Origin: Oscillospiraceae bacterium
Lineage (GTDB): Bacteria > Bacillota > Clostridia > Oscillospirales > Oscillospiraceae
NCBI GenBank assembly: GCA_017409205.1
Contig: JAFQTF010000008.1
Span: 1-64,000, forward strand
DNA length: 64,000 nt
Reading direction: 5' to 3'
The position numbers were made by a program, and so were the translations under genes. Within the stretch, counting starts at the first letter, position 1. Each line of letters begins with the position of its first letter. The notes beneath the pieces were generated by a model, which was not told where the DNA came from, did not search any database, and worked only from the letters and a program-made list of their open reading frames with translations. This document shows, in pieces, positions 24,267 through 33,252 of the stretch.

Positions 24267-25451
24267 ATGGAAATGAAGCTGGATTACTCCGATATTTCCT
24301 TTCAGAACGATGGCAGACTGAAGCTTCTGATTATTGTGGGCACCCGTCCGGAGATCATCCGTCTGGCGGCTGTTATCAATAAGTGCCGCAGATATTTTGA
24401 CTGCCTGCTGGCCCATACGGGACAGAACTATGACTATAACTTAAACGGGATCTTCTTCCGGGATCTTGGCCTTGCCGACCCGGATGTATATATGAATGCG
24501 GTGGGTGATGACCTGGGTGCCACTGTGGGCAATATCATCAACTGTTCCTACAAGCTGATGGCTGCCACCAGACCCGATGCCATGCTGATCCTGGGCGATA
24601 CCAATTCCTGCCTGTCCGCCATTCCTGCCAAGCGGCTCCACATCCCCATCTTCCACATGGAAGCCGGCAACCGCTGCAAGGATGAGTGCCTACCCGAAGA
24701 GACTAACCGCCGGATTGTGGACATCATTTCCGATGTGAACCTAGCCTATTCCGAGCACGCCCGGAAATATCTGCACGAATGCGGCCTGCCCAAGGAGCGG
24801 ACTTACGTCACCGGTTCCCCCATGGCAGAGGTGCTGCACCAGAATCTGAAGCATATCGAAGCTTCCAACGTTCATGAACGTCTGGGTCTTGAGAAGGGCC
24901 GTTACATCCTGCTGTCTGCCCACCGGGAGGAGAATATCGATACCGAGAAGAATTTCTACTCCCTGTTTAATGCCATCAATGCCATGGCGGAAAAATACGA
25001 TATGCCCATCCTCTATTCCTGCCATCCCCGGAGCCGCAAGCGTCTGGAGGCCACCGGCTTCCGGCTGGATCCCCGGGTGCGGATGAATGAGCCTCTGGGC
25101 TTCCACGACTACAACTGCCTGCAGATGAACGCCTTTGCGGTGGTGTCCGATTCCGGTACTCTGCCGGAGGAGAGCAGCTTCTTTACTTCCGTGGGACATC
25201 CCTTCCCGGCGGTGTGCATCCGCACATCCACCGAGCGTCCCGAAGCACTGGACAAGGCCTGCTTCATTCTGGCAGGCATTGACGAGGGCCACCTGCTGCA
25301 GGCGGTGGATACTGCCGTGCAGATGAATCTCATGGGCGACCACGGCATTCCCGTGCCGGACTATGTGGAGGAAAATGTCTCCACCAAGGTGGTCAAGATC
25401 ATTCAGTCCTACACCGGCGTGGTGGACAAGATGGTTTGGCGAAAGTATTGA
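24267..25451 (+). CDS. capG: CapG/FnlC: UDP-L-FucNAc-forming 2-epimerase
   Basis: A 394-residue non-hydrolysing UDP-GlcNAc 2-epimerase family protein: I-V-G-T-R-P-E-I-I-R-L near the start, H-T-G-Q-N-Y-D, F-H-M-E-A-G-N-R-C, L-S-A-H-R-E-E-N-I and S-D-S-G-T-L-P-E-E. H-M-E-A-G-N-R-C-K-D and the capE/capF neighbours point to the FnlC/CapG subgroup, which epimerises UDP-L-PneNAc to UDP-L-FucNAc, rather than WecB. It completes the pathway in this block. Confidence 0.9.
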   Translation: MEMKLDYSDISFQNDGRLKLLIIVGTRPEIIRLAAVINKCRRYFDCLLAHTGQNYDYNLNGIFFRDLGLADPDVYMNAVGDDLGATVGNIINCSYKLMAATRPDAMLILGDTNSCLSAIPAKRLHIPIFHMEAGNRCKDECLPEETNRRIVDIISDVNLAYSEHARKYLHECGLPKERTYVTGSPMAEVLHQNLKHIEASNVHERLGLEKGRYILLSAHREENIDTEKNFYSLFNAINAMAEKYDMPILYSCHPRSRKRLEATGFRLDPRVRMNEPLGFHDYNCLQMNAFAVVSDSGTLPEESSFFTSVGHPFPAVCIRTSTERPEALDKACFILAGIDEGHLLQAVDTAVQMNLMGDHGIPVPDYVEENVSTKVVKIIQSYTGVVDKMVWRKY

Positions 25452-25504
25452 TTGATATCCTGTTGATTCCTGTTAAGAACAAGCTGCAGTGAGAGGTGAA
25501 AGCT

Positions 25505-26620
25505 GTGAAGTATCTCTTTATCAATTCCGTTGCCGGTGTGGGCAGCACAGGCCGCATTGCGGCGGACAAATGCCGGGAGCTGATGGCCGGGGGCCATGAA
25601 TGTGTGCTGGCTTATGGCCGTACCTGCGCCAATTGCTCCGATATCCGGACCATCCGTATCGGCAGCGATCTGGATGTGAAGCTTCACGGTGTTATGAACC
25701 GGATGTTTGACAATCATGGCTTCAATTCTGCTGCAGCGACCCGCCGTTTCCTGAAATGGGTGCGCCAATATGATCCGGATGTGATCTGGCTGCATAATAT
25801 TCACGGCTATTATATCCATGTGGGACTGCTGTTCGAATATCTGCGGTTCTCCGGAAAAAAGATCTTCTGGACCCTCCATGACTGCTGGAGCTTTACGGGC
25901 CACTGTGCGTACTTTGATTTTGTCCGCTGTGACAAATGGAAGACCGGCTGCGAAAAGTGTCCCCAGAAGAAAAGCTACCCCGCAAGCCTGCTGTCAGACA
26001 ACAGCAGGGAGAATTATGAAAGCAAAAAGTATTACTTCACCGGCATCCCCGATCTGACCCTGACGGTTCCATCCTGCTGGCTGGCTGACCGGGTAAAGCA
26101 GAGTTTTCTGCGGGAATATCCTGTGGAGGTGATATACAATACCGTTGATACATCGGTGTTCAGGCCTGTTCAAAGCGCCTTCCGGGAAACACATGGCCTG
26201 CAGGAGAAGATCCTTCTGCTGGGTGTTGCCAATATCTGGGAAGAACGAAAGGGCCTGAAGGATTTTGCCGCACTGGCGCCTCTGCTGGACGACCGCTACA
26301 AAATCGTACTGGTAGGCCTGACCCAGGACCAGAGCAAGGATTTGCCCGGCAACATCCTCTGCCTGCCCAGAACCGACAATGTCGGCAGCCTGGTGGAAAT
26401 TTACTCCGCAGCGGATCTCTATGTCAATCCCAGCGTGGAGGAGACCTTTGGAATGACCATTCTGGAGGCTGCCTGCTGCGGAACGCCGTCCGTTGTTTAT
26501 AAGGATACTGCCTGCGAGGAAATTGCGCTGCAGCATGGCGGCAAAGCTGTTCCCAGAGGTGCGGAGCATCTGCTGCAGGCCATCCGGGAATGGGATTTTA
26601 CGGAAAGGAACAGTCTATGA
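25505..26620 (+). CDS. Family 4 glycosyltransferase (WcaC-like)
   Basis: A 371-residue GT4 transferase. It begins Y-L-F-I-N-S-V-A-G-V-G-S-T-G-R-I, a pattern seen in WcaC-type capsule transferases, and carries W-T-L-H-D-C-W-S-F-T-G-H-C in the acceptor domain and N-P-S-V-E-E-T-F-G-M-T-I-L-E in the nucleotide-sugar site. GTG 25505 is the best start, with GAGAGG eight bases upstream; GTG 25496 would overlap that site. A conserved four-cysteine patch (H-C-A-Y-F-D-F-V-R-C-D-K-W-K-T-G-C-E-K-C) suggests a structural metal or disulphide-like site. The Wzy candidate overlaps its stop. Donor and linkage unknown. Confidence 0.82.
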   Translation: MKYLFINSVAGVGSTGRIAADKCRELMAGGHECVLAYGRTCANCSDIRTIRIGSDLDVKLHGVMNRMFDNHGFNSAAATRRFLKWVRQYDPDVIWLHNIHGYYIHVGLLFEYLRFSGKKIFWTLHDCWSFTGHCAYFDFVRCDKWKTGCEKCPQKKSYPASLLSDNSRENYESKKYYFTGIPDLTLTVPSCWLADRVKQSFLREYPVEVIYNTVDTSVFRPVQSAFRETHGLQEKILLLGVANIWEERKGLKDFAALAPLLDDRYKIVLVGLTQDQSKDLPGNILCLPRTDNVGSLVEIYSAADLYVNPSVEETFGMTILEAACCGTPSVVYKDTACEEIALQHGGKAVPRGAEHLLQAIREWDFTERNSL

Positions 26621-27876
26621 AGTATTACCGGTTTCCTGAAAATAAGTCTGTAAAAGCGGGATTTTTCCTGTTTCTTTTGGCGCTGCAGCTGTTGTCCAGA
26701 AGCACTATGTACAGCAGCACATTTATAGGTGCCATTCCTGCACAGCTCATAGCTGTGGGTCTGGTATGTCTGGCAGGTGTGATCTTTCTGATCCACAACC
26801 GGAAAAACTGGAAACCGATCCTGACGGATCGCCGGATGATTGCGGCAGCAGTCTTTTCTGCTGTGATCCTGATACCCATGCTGCTGAAGCAGGACTGGCA
26901 GCTGATGTATTTTACGGTGTTGTTCTGTATGCTTTTTCCGGTGCTGCTCAGCTATTTTACCACACTGGAGGAGGTGGGCCGGTGCTATGTGCTGCTGCAC
27001 CTGCTGCTGAGTCTTTGCTCCCTTGTGGGCATTTTTGTGGGCAAACCTCTGGTACACGCAGGTGTGATCCCCGGCAATCCCTTTGACAGCCCCGGCGGCT
27101 GGCATATGTACAATTTCGGACTGGCCTTTGTCTGTGACCGGAACAACCTGAATGATGATGCCCTCCGGGCCTTTGGCGTTTTCCGGGAGCCGGGACTGTA
27201 TCAGGCCTTCCTGTTTGTGGCCATTTATCTGAACAATGATGTTGTCCGCTGGAACAAGCCCTGGAAAATGTGGGCAGTCAATGCGGTGCTGTTTGTTTCT
27301 ATGCTGACCACCTTTGCCACAGGCGGTGTGGCGGCGCTGGCGCTGTATATCGTATTTCTGTTTTTTGACAAGGGCCTGTACCGGGACAAGCGGCTGCGGC
27401 TGCTGGCGGTCATTGCCATTGTGGCCGGAATCGGTTTGCTGGCTTTGGCCATGGCGCAGGGGGGAACCTGGGCTTATGAGCTGTTTGGCATGGTGGAAAA
27501 GGTGCTTACCAAAAACGATTCCTATACAAGCCGGGTGGACTCCATCCTGATGGATGGCAGACTGTTCTTCCAGAGTCCGCTGATCGGAAATCCCATGGAA
27601 GAGGTTATGTATTCCGTACCCAACAATACCGCAACATCCCCCATTCTCTTTGCGATTTTCGGCATTGTGGGGGGCTGTGTCCATGTGCTGAGCTGGGTGG
27701 CACTTGCCTGGCGGAAGGAGCGGCACTGGCTGATGAATATCATACTGCTGGTGATCCTGTTCCTGACCTTCAACACCCAGAATGTTATGCCGGATATGTT
27801 CTTCTGGCTGTTCCCCATGCTGGCGCTGACCGAGCGGGGACTTATGCTGCCGGATAAGCTGAAAGAGAGAGGTTAA
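26617..27876 (+). CDS. wzy: Candidate O-antigen/capsule polymerase Wzy
   Basis: A 419-residue integral membrane protein with about ten hydrophobic helices and one large outer loop (about 140-205). That loop holds G-V-F-R-E-P-G-L-Y-Q-A-F, matching the weak R-x-x-G-x-x-x-E-P motif of Wzy polymerases. Sequence conservation in Wzy is always poor, so the call rests on topology, loop motif and place beside glycosyltransferases and a Wzx. It would link repeat units on the outer face of the membrane. ATG 26617 overlaps the preceding stop (ATGA) with AAAGGAA before it. Confidence 0.75.
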   Translation: MKYYRFPENKSVKAGFFLFLLALQLLSRSTMYSSTFIGAIPAQLIAVGLVCLAGVIFLIHNRKNWKPILTDRRMIAAAVFSAVILIPMLLKQDWQLMYFTVLFCMLFPVLLSYFTTLEEVGRCYVLLHLLLSLCSLVGIFVGKPLVHAGVIPGNPFDSPGGWHMYNFGLAFVCDRNNLNDDALRAFGVFREPGLYQAFLFVAIYLNNDVVRWNKPWKMWAVNAVLFVSMLTTFATGGVAALALYIVFLFFDKGLYRDKRLRLLAVIAIVAGIGLLALAMAQGGTWAYELFGMVEKVLTKNDSYTSRVDSILMDGRLFFQSPLIGNPMEEVMYSVPNNTATSPILFAIFGIVGGCVHVLSWVALAWRKERHWLMNIILLVILFLTFNTQNVMPDMFFWLFPMLALTERGLMLPDKLKERG

Positions 27877-27878
27877 CT

Positions 27879-28697
27879 ATGGAGCGGGAAGTGCTGCAAA
27901 GGGTCCAGCCGATTCTGCTGGACATGCTCCGGGACATCGCCCGGGTCTGCGAGGAGAACGGGATCCGGTATTTCCTGTACCGGGGCACATTCCTGGGTGC
28001 AGTGCGCCACCAGGGCTTTATTCCCTGGGACGATGATATGGATGTGGCTATGCCCCGGGCAGATTATGAGAAATTCTGCCGGATCGCCCCGGAAAAGCTG
28101 GGGAAGTCCTACTGCTTCCAGAACTGGCACACAGACCGGGATTATGCGCATCCTTTTGGTAAGGTGCGCAAGAGAGGCACCGTCTATGTGGAGGCAAAAT
28201 GCCGCCGCCTGCCGGAAAATGGGTTTTATGTGGATATTTACCCTCTGGATTTTGGCCCGGCAGAGGAGGCAGCCCAGCGGACGCTGAACCGGAAGCTGCT
28301 GCACCTATACCGCATCAAGCTTATGAAGTGCCGCTATACACCCTGGCGGGAAGGGGAAAAGATCATCTGGAAAAAGCGGATCGGCTATCTGCTGTACCAG
28401 ACGGCAGCCCTCTTTGTTACTCAGGAAGCACTGGTGCGGGCGTATGAAAAAATCGTTCTGGCACAGCCGGAAAGCAGCGTGTATTATGAGCAAAGCGCTT
28501 TGCCGCGGGTTCCGTTCTTTGAGCGGAGCTGGTGCGATGATCTGGCAGAATATCCCTTTGCGGATGCCGTATTCCGCGGCCCCAGAGATTATGACAGCTT
28601 CCTGCGCTCACTTTACGGAGAATACATGGAGCTGCCTCCGGAAGACAGGCGGGAGAACCGCCACCAGATCATGGAGCTGTCTTTCGGCGACGAATAA
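27879..28697 (+). CDS. LicD-family phosphotransferase
   Basis: A 272-residue LicD-type nucleotidyltransferase-fold protein. R-G-T-F-L-G-A-V-R-H-Q-G-F-I-P-W-D-D-D-M-D is the diagnostic active-site stretch: the G-A-x-R-H-x-G and W-D-D-D-x-D residues bind metal and CDP-linked donor. LicD proteins attach phosphocholine or similar phospho-groups to teichoic acids and polysaccharides from CDP-alcohols. No choline uptake or CDP-choline synthesis genes (licABC) are in the window, so the transferred group is unknown. It starts two bases after wzy, so translation is coupled. Confidence 0.87.
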   Translation: MEREVLQRVQPILLDMLRDIARVCEENGIRYFLYRGTFLGAVRHQGFIPWDDDMDVAMPRADYEKFCRIAPEKLGKSYCFQNWHTDRDYAHPFGKVRKRGTVYVEAKCRRLPENGFYVDIYPLDFGPAEEAAQRTLNRKLLHLYRIKLMKCRYTPWREGEKIIWKKRIGYLLYQTAALFVTQEALVRAYEKIVLAQPESSVYYEQSALPRVPFFERSWCDDLAEYPFADAVFRGPRDYDSFLRSLYGEYMELPPEDRRENRHQIMELSFGDE

Positions 28698-28719
28698 ACG
28701 GAAACGGAAGGAGAATACG

Positions 28720-29814
28720 ATGAAACGGGTACTGTTTATCACAAATTATGCTTCCCCCTACCGGGTATGCTTTTATGATGAACTGGCAAAGTATATGGAC
28801 GTGACCGTTCTGTTCTCTGACCGGATCGAAGATAAGAAACACCGCAGTGCAGACTGGTTTATTTCAGGTGAGGGCCGGTTTCACGCTGTCCAGCTGCAAA
28901 AGCGTCTGGGCTCCATGGGCGGACGGGATTTTTGCCTGGATGTGACGGATTGGCTGAAACAGAAATGGGATGCCATCGTGGTCTGCGGCTATGCCTATCC
29001 CACTGTGGTTCTGGCGATGGCATATCTGCGTCTGCACCGGATCCCTTTCTACATGGAGGTGGACGGCGGCCTGATTCGGGAAACTGCGGGCCCAAAGCTG
29101 TGGTTCAAGCGGCTGCTTGTCAGCCAGGCCACCGCATGGATCAGCAGCGGAAGCTGTACGACCGATTATCTTGTGCACTATGGCGCAAAGCGGGATAAGG
29201 TGCATCACTATCCCTTTACCTCCCTTTGGCAGAGGGAGATTCTCTGCGCCGTTCCCAATGCTGCGGAAAAACAGCAGCTGCGGCAGAAACTGGGCATGAC
29301 GGAGAAAAAAATCGCTCTCTATGTGGGCCGGTTTGATCCCAGAAAGGGCATGGATGATTTGCTTCATGTGGCACCGGATCTGGACAGGGATACCGGTATC
29401 TGTTTTGTGGGCGGCGAGCCCACCCAGGAGCATCTGACATTCTGCCGGGAACAGAACCTGACCAATGTACATTTTGTGGGATTTAAGAAGAAAGAAGCGC
29501 TGGAGGAATACTACAAAGCGGCGGACCTGCTGGTGCTGCCCACCTGGAGCGATGTCTGGGGTCTGGTCATCAATGAAGCCATGGCACAGGGCCTTCCGGT
29601 TGTTACGACAGACAGGTGTGTAGCCGGTGTGGAACTGGTGAAAAACGGAGTAAATGGATACATTGTGCCTGCCAGAGATCCCAAAGCCCTGGCGGATGCG
29701 GTGAACCGGGTCTTCCGGGAGGATTACCAGGCCATGGGTGCGGCTGCTCTGGAAGCCATTCGCCCCTATACCATTGAAAACATGGCTGCGGCCCATGTGG
29801 AGATTTTTTCGTAA
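28720..29814 (+). CDS. Family 4 glycosyltransferase
   Basis: A 364-residue GT4 enzyme. N-terminal V-L-F-I-T-N-Y-A-S-P-Y-R-V opens the first Rossmann domain; the second begins near 190 (I-A-L-Y-V-G-R-F-D-P-R-K-G), with L-V-L-P-T-W-S-D-V-W-G-L-V-I-N-E-A as the E-x7-E donor site. ATG 28720 has GGAAGGAGAA at the right distance. It follows LicD by 22 bases in block A. Sugar and linkage cannot be read. Confidence 0.85.
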   Translation: MKRVLFITNYASPYRVCFYDELAKYMDVTVLFSDRIEDKKHRSADWFISGEGRFHAVQLQKRLGSMGGRDFCLDVTDWLKQKWDAIVVCGYAYPTVVLAMAYLRLHRIPFYMEVDGGLIRETAGPKLWFKRLLVSQATAWISSGSCTTDYLVHYGAKRDKVHHYPFTSLWQREILCAVPNAAEKQQLRQKLGMTEKKIALYVGRFDPRKGMDDLLHVAPDLDRDTGICFVGGEPTQEHLTFCREQNLTNVHFVGFKKKEALEEYYKAADLLVLPTWSDVWGLVINEAMAQGLPVVTTDRCVAGVELVKNGVNGYIVPARDPKALADAVNRVFREDYQAMGAAALEAIRPYTIENMAAAHVEIFS

Positions 29815-29826
29815 CAGGAGAACAGT

Positions 29827-30993
29827 ATGCGTATTCTCTATGCGGTGACTACCTGCTCGGACAGGGTCTATAAAAAGTTGTTTTCCCATGTGAAGGTGAA
29901 ACCTGCCTTTCAGTCCCAGAAATACCACCGGCTGCTGATCGAGGGACTGGCTGCCCATACCCGGGTGGACGTGATCGCCAATGCGCCGGTAAACCGTTCC
30001 AATCTGGAAAAAGCCATTGTTCGGCTGCATGAGGAGACCGAGGGTGGCGCCCGGTATCACTATATCCCCGCCATCCGTAATCCCATTGTGAAGCTGGCTG
30101 CGGTGGCGGCAGGTACTTTTTTCGGTGTCCTGACCCGTGCGGATAAGGATACTGCCGTTGTGGTGGACTGTCTGAACCGGACAACTGCCTTTTTTGCCCT
30201 GCTGGCGGCAAGGCTCCGGGGTGTCCGCTGCGTGGGTATTATCACTGATCTGCCGGATATGCTGGGCGGCGGCAGCTTTTCCAAGAAAATGGCCAATTTT
30301 GTTATTCGCCACTGCACGGATTATGTGCTGCTGACGGAGGCCATGAATGACTACATTCAGAATAAGGGAAAGCCTTATGTGATTTTGGAGGGTCATTCCG
30401 ACATCACCATGAAGGAAAAAGTACCTTCCATGGACAAAAAGATGTATCCCCGGTCCGTGTTCTATGCCGGCGGCGTCAGCCGTCAGTACGGCCTGGCTGA
30501 CCTGACGGAGGGATTCCTAGAAGCGGATATTCCCAACACCCGGCTGGAGATCTACGGCCCCGGTGACTATGTGAAGGAGCTGCAGCAGATCGCTGAAAAG
30601 GATGACAGAGTCTACTACGGCGGCATGCTGCTGAATACCGAAATCGTGGAGCGGGAGCAGCAGGCAACCCTGCTGGTGAATCCCCGGCCCACCCATGAGG
30701 AATTTGTAAAATATTCCTTCCCCTCCAAGACTATGGAGTACATGGCGTCCGGAACCCCGGTGCTGACCACCCGGCTGCCCGGAATGCCGAAGGAATACTA
30801 CCCTTATGTACATTTTATCGAAGAAGAATCCGCTGCCGGTATTGCCGCAGCGCTGAAAAACGTTCTGGCGGCCTCTGATGAGGAACTGTTCCGCCGGGGA
30901 CAGGCAGCAAGAGAATTTGTGCTGGAGGGCCGGAACAACGTGGTCCAGGCGAAAAAGCTGCTGAATATGCTGGAAAAGGAAGTGAAGGCATGA
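29827..30993 (+). CDS. Family 4 glycosyltransferase
   Basis: A 388-residue GT4 protein with a less common N-terminus (I-L-Y-A-V-T-T-C-S-D-R-V-Y-K-K). The C-terminal domain includes V-F-Y-A-G-G-V-S-R-Q-Y-G-L, L-L-V-N-P-R-P-T and F-P-S-K-T-M-E-Y-M-A-S-G-T-P-V-L, the last being the nucleotide-sugar binding helix. The N-terminal half is divergent. ATGA overlap with the next gene indicates coupled translation. Its sugar specificity is unknown. Confidence 0.8.
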   Translation: MRILYAVTTCSDRVYKKLFSHVKVKPAFQSQKYHRLLIEGLAAHTRVDVIANAPVNRSNLEKAIVRLHEETEGGARYHYIPAIRNPIVKLAAVAAGTFFGVLTRADKDTAVVVDCLNRTTAFFALLAARLRGVRCVGIITDLPDMLGGGSFSKKMANFVIRHCTDYVLLTEAMNDYIQNKGKPYVILEGHSDITMKEKVPSMDKKMYPRSVFYAGGVSRQYGLADLTEGFLEADIPNTRLEIYGPGDYVKELQQIAEKDDRVYYGGMLLNTEIVEREQQATLLVNPRPTHEEFVKYSFPSKTMEYMASGTPVLTTRLPGMPKEYYPYVHFIEEESAAGIAAALKNVLAASDEELFRRGQAAREFVLEGRNNVVQAKKLLNMLEKEVKA

Positions 30994-32234
30994 AGCTGTT
31001 GTGGCTGTGCAACATGATTCCCGGTGCAGTGAAGGAAGCCATCACCGGCAAGGCAGGAAATGGCCTTTGGGTGGATCATGTGCTGCAGGATCTGCGCAGC
31101 CGGGAGGATCTGGAGATCCGGATCTTTTGTCCCGGTTCCGGTGCGGTTTCCGGAGAACTGGATGAACGCTGCAGCTACCATACCTTCCTGCCAAAGTTGC
31201 CCCATCAGTATATGCCGGAGCTGGAGGACTGGTTTGTATCGGAACTGGATACCTTTCAGCCGGATGTGATACACAGCTGGGGCGTTGAGTATGCCCATGC
31301 CCTGGCTATGGCAAAGGCGGCGGAAAGGACCGGACGTATCGACCGTATGGCAGTGAGCATTCAGGGCCTGTGCGGCTTTATTGCCGGTCATTACTGCGAG
31401 GGCATTCCCCATGGGGTGCAGCGCAGTTACACCTTCCGGGATCTTGTCCGGCAGGATAACCTTCTTCAGCAGCAGGAGAAATTTCGTCTCCGGGGTGAAT
31501 TGGAGAAACAGACCCTCCGGAAAGTGAAGCATATCATCGGCAGAACCTGTTGGGACAGGGCCTGCACGGCGCAGGTTAATCCCGTTGCCCGGTATCATCT
31601 GTGCAATGAAACCCTGCGGACACCTTTTTATCAGGATGTCTGGCGGTATCAGGACTGCCGAAAGCACCGGATCTTTGCCCCTGGCTGTTCTTATCCTGTA
31701 AAGGGTTTTCACCATTTGCTGGCTGCGGCGGCAGAGGTCGTAAAACGATATCCGGATGTTACGATTGCAGTGCCGGGAAAAAGCTTTCTGAAAACAGATC
31801 CCCTCCGGCGCAGCAGCTATCAGAAGTATCTGGCGGAGCTGACGAAGAAATACGGTTTGGAAAACAGGATCGAATTCCTTGGCAGTTTGGATGCAGAGGG
31901 CATGAAGCAGGCATTTCTGGAGGCCAATGTGTTCGTGCTGCCTTCTACCATTGAAAACTCCCCCAATTCTCTGGGAGAGGCCATGCTTCTGGGCCTGCCC
32001 TGTGTGGCGGCGGATGTGGGCGGCGTTACCACCATGATGACCCATGGCGCTGAGGGCTTTGTCTATCAGTCCACCGCGCCCTATATGCTGGCCCACTATA
32101 TTGAACAGGTTTTTGCCATGGAAGAGAGGGCGCAGGCCATGGGAGCCGCCGCAAGAAACCATGCCCTGAAGACCCATGATCCGGAGAAGAATCTTCAGGA
32201 GCTTCTGAAAATTTATCATATCCTGGAAAAGTAA
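30990..32234 (+). CDS. Family 4 glycosyltransferase
   Basis: A 414-residue GT4 enzyme. The start L-L-W-L-C-N-M-I-P-G-A-V, the middle R-I-F-A-P-G-C-S-Y-P-V-K-G-F-H-H-L (opening of the second domain) and F-V-L-P-S-T-I-E-N-S-P-N-S-L-G-E-A (donor site) fit the EpsF/CapM-like family. S-I-Q-G-L-C-G-F-I-A-G-H-Y suggests a polyprenyl-linked acceptor site seen in related capsule enzymes. The ATG overlaps the previous stop by four bases. Confidence 0.82.
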   Translation: MKLLWLCNMIPGAVKEAITGKAGNGLWVDHVLQDLRSREDLEIRIFCPGSGAVSGELDERCSYHTFLPKLPHQYMPELEDWFVSELDTFQPDVIHSWGVEYAHALAMAKAAERTGRIDRMAVSIQGLCGFIAGHYCEGIPHGVQRSYTFRDLVRQDNLLQQQEKFRLRGELEKQTLRKVKHIIGRTCWDRACTAQVNPVARYHLCNETLRTPFYQDVWRYQDCRKHRIFAPGCSYPVKGFHHLLAAAAEVVKRYPDVTIAVPGKSFLKTDPLRRSSYQKYLAELTKKYGLENRIEFLGSLDAEGMKQAFLEANVFVLPSTIENSPNSLGEAMLLGLPCVAADVGGVTTMMTHGAEGFVYQSTAPYMLAHYIEQVFAMEERAQAMGAAARNHALKTHDPEKNLQELLKIYHILEK

Positions 32235-32246
32235 GGAGGAAATACC

Positions 32247-33233
32247 ATGCAGCAGGATATTCTGGTGAGTGTCATTGTTCCCGTCTACAATGTGGAAAGC
32301 TATCTTTGCCGCTGTGTGGATTCCATTCTGAATCAGACTTACCGGAATCTGGAAGTGATCCTGGTGGATGACGGTGCAACCGATGCTTCCGGCGCCATCT
32401 GCGATGACTATGCCGGACGGGATGACCGTGTCCGTGTTATCCATAAGGAAAACGGGGGCCTCAGCAGCGCCCGGAATGCCGGTATTGATGTGGCGCGGGG
32501 CACCTATCTGGAATTCGTGGACAGCGATGACTGGCTGGAGCCGGATGGAGTGGAAAGCCTGTTGTCCCTTGCGCTGGAACAAAACACCGAGCTTGTGGCA
32601 GGCGGCCGGTATGATGTGAATGCAGAGACCGGGGAGAGAAAGCAAGGCCTGTGTCCTACGAGAACCGAAGTGATCTCCGGGGAAGAACTGGTAAGCCGGA
32701 TCTTCCGTTGGGACAACTGCGATTCCTCTGCCTGCGACAAGCTGTTTCACAAACGGCTGTTCCGTCAAATCCGGTTCCCACTGGGGGTAGTGTGTGAGGA
32801 TGTCCCCGTGATGTATCTCATTGCCCTTGATGCCGGACGGGCAGCCATGCTGGATAAGCCTATTTACAATTACTATCACCGCCATGGCAGCATCAGTACG
32901 GAAAAAGTCATTACCGACAAGACCTTCCATTTTTCACAGCACACCGAAAAAATCCTTCCCTATATCGAAAAGCATCATCCTGCCATTGCACCGGAGGCAC
33001 GGTATCTGCGGCTGCGTTCCCTGATCCATGCGCTTCTGCTGCTGGATCAGGCAGGCCCGGAAAGCCGAAAGCAGTATCGGGAGATAAGTCGGCAGTATCG
33101 GCTGGAACTGCGGCGAAATGGCCCCATCATCGTGTCATCGTCGCTGCTTGGCAGACAGGAGAAGCTCACAGCGCTGCTTCTTGGCATCAATGCCTATCGG
33201 ATCTTCCGCCGGATTTATCACGGTATCCGGTAA
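32247..33233 (+). CDS. Family 2 glycosyltransferase (EpsJ-like)
   Basis: A 328-residue GT-A fold transferase with V-S-V-I-V-P-V-Y-N-V-E at residues 7-17, V-D-D-G-A-T-D in the UDP site, and E-F-V-D-S-D-D-W as the DxD metal motif (about 92-99). The C-terminal third has no membrane helix. It resembles the gene at 36902 in length and in the stretch K-E-N-G-G-L-S-S-A-R-N-A-G, so the two may be old duplicates. ATG with AAGGAGGAAA upstream. The donor sugar is unknown. Confidence 0.87.
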   Translation: MQQDILVSVIVPVYNVESYLCRCVDSILNQTYRNLEVILVDDGATDASGAICDDYAGRDDRVRVIHKENGGLSSARNAGIDVARGTYLEFVDSDDWLEPDGVESLLSLALEQNTELVAGGRYDVNAETGERKQGLCPTRTEVISGEELVSRIFRWDNCDSSACDKLFHKRLFRQIRFPLGVVCEDVPVMYLIALDAGRAAMLDKPIYNYYHRHGSISTEKVITDKTFHFSQHTEKILPYIEKHHPAIAPEARYLRLRSLIHALLLLDQAGPESRKQYREISRQYRLELRRNGPIIVSSSLLGRQEKLTALLLGINAYRIFRRIYHGIR

Positions 33234-33252
33234 TGCTTTGCGGAGAGGACCT

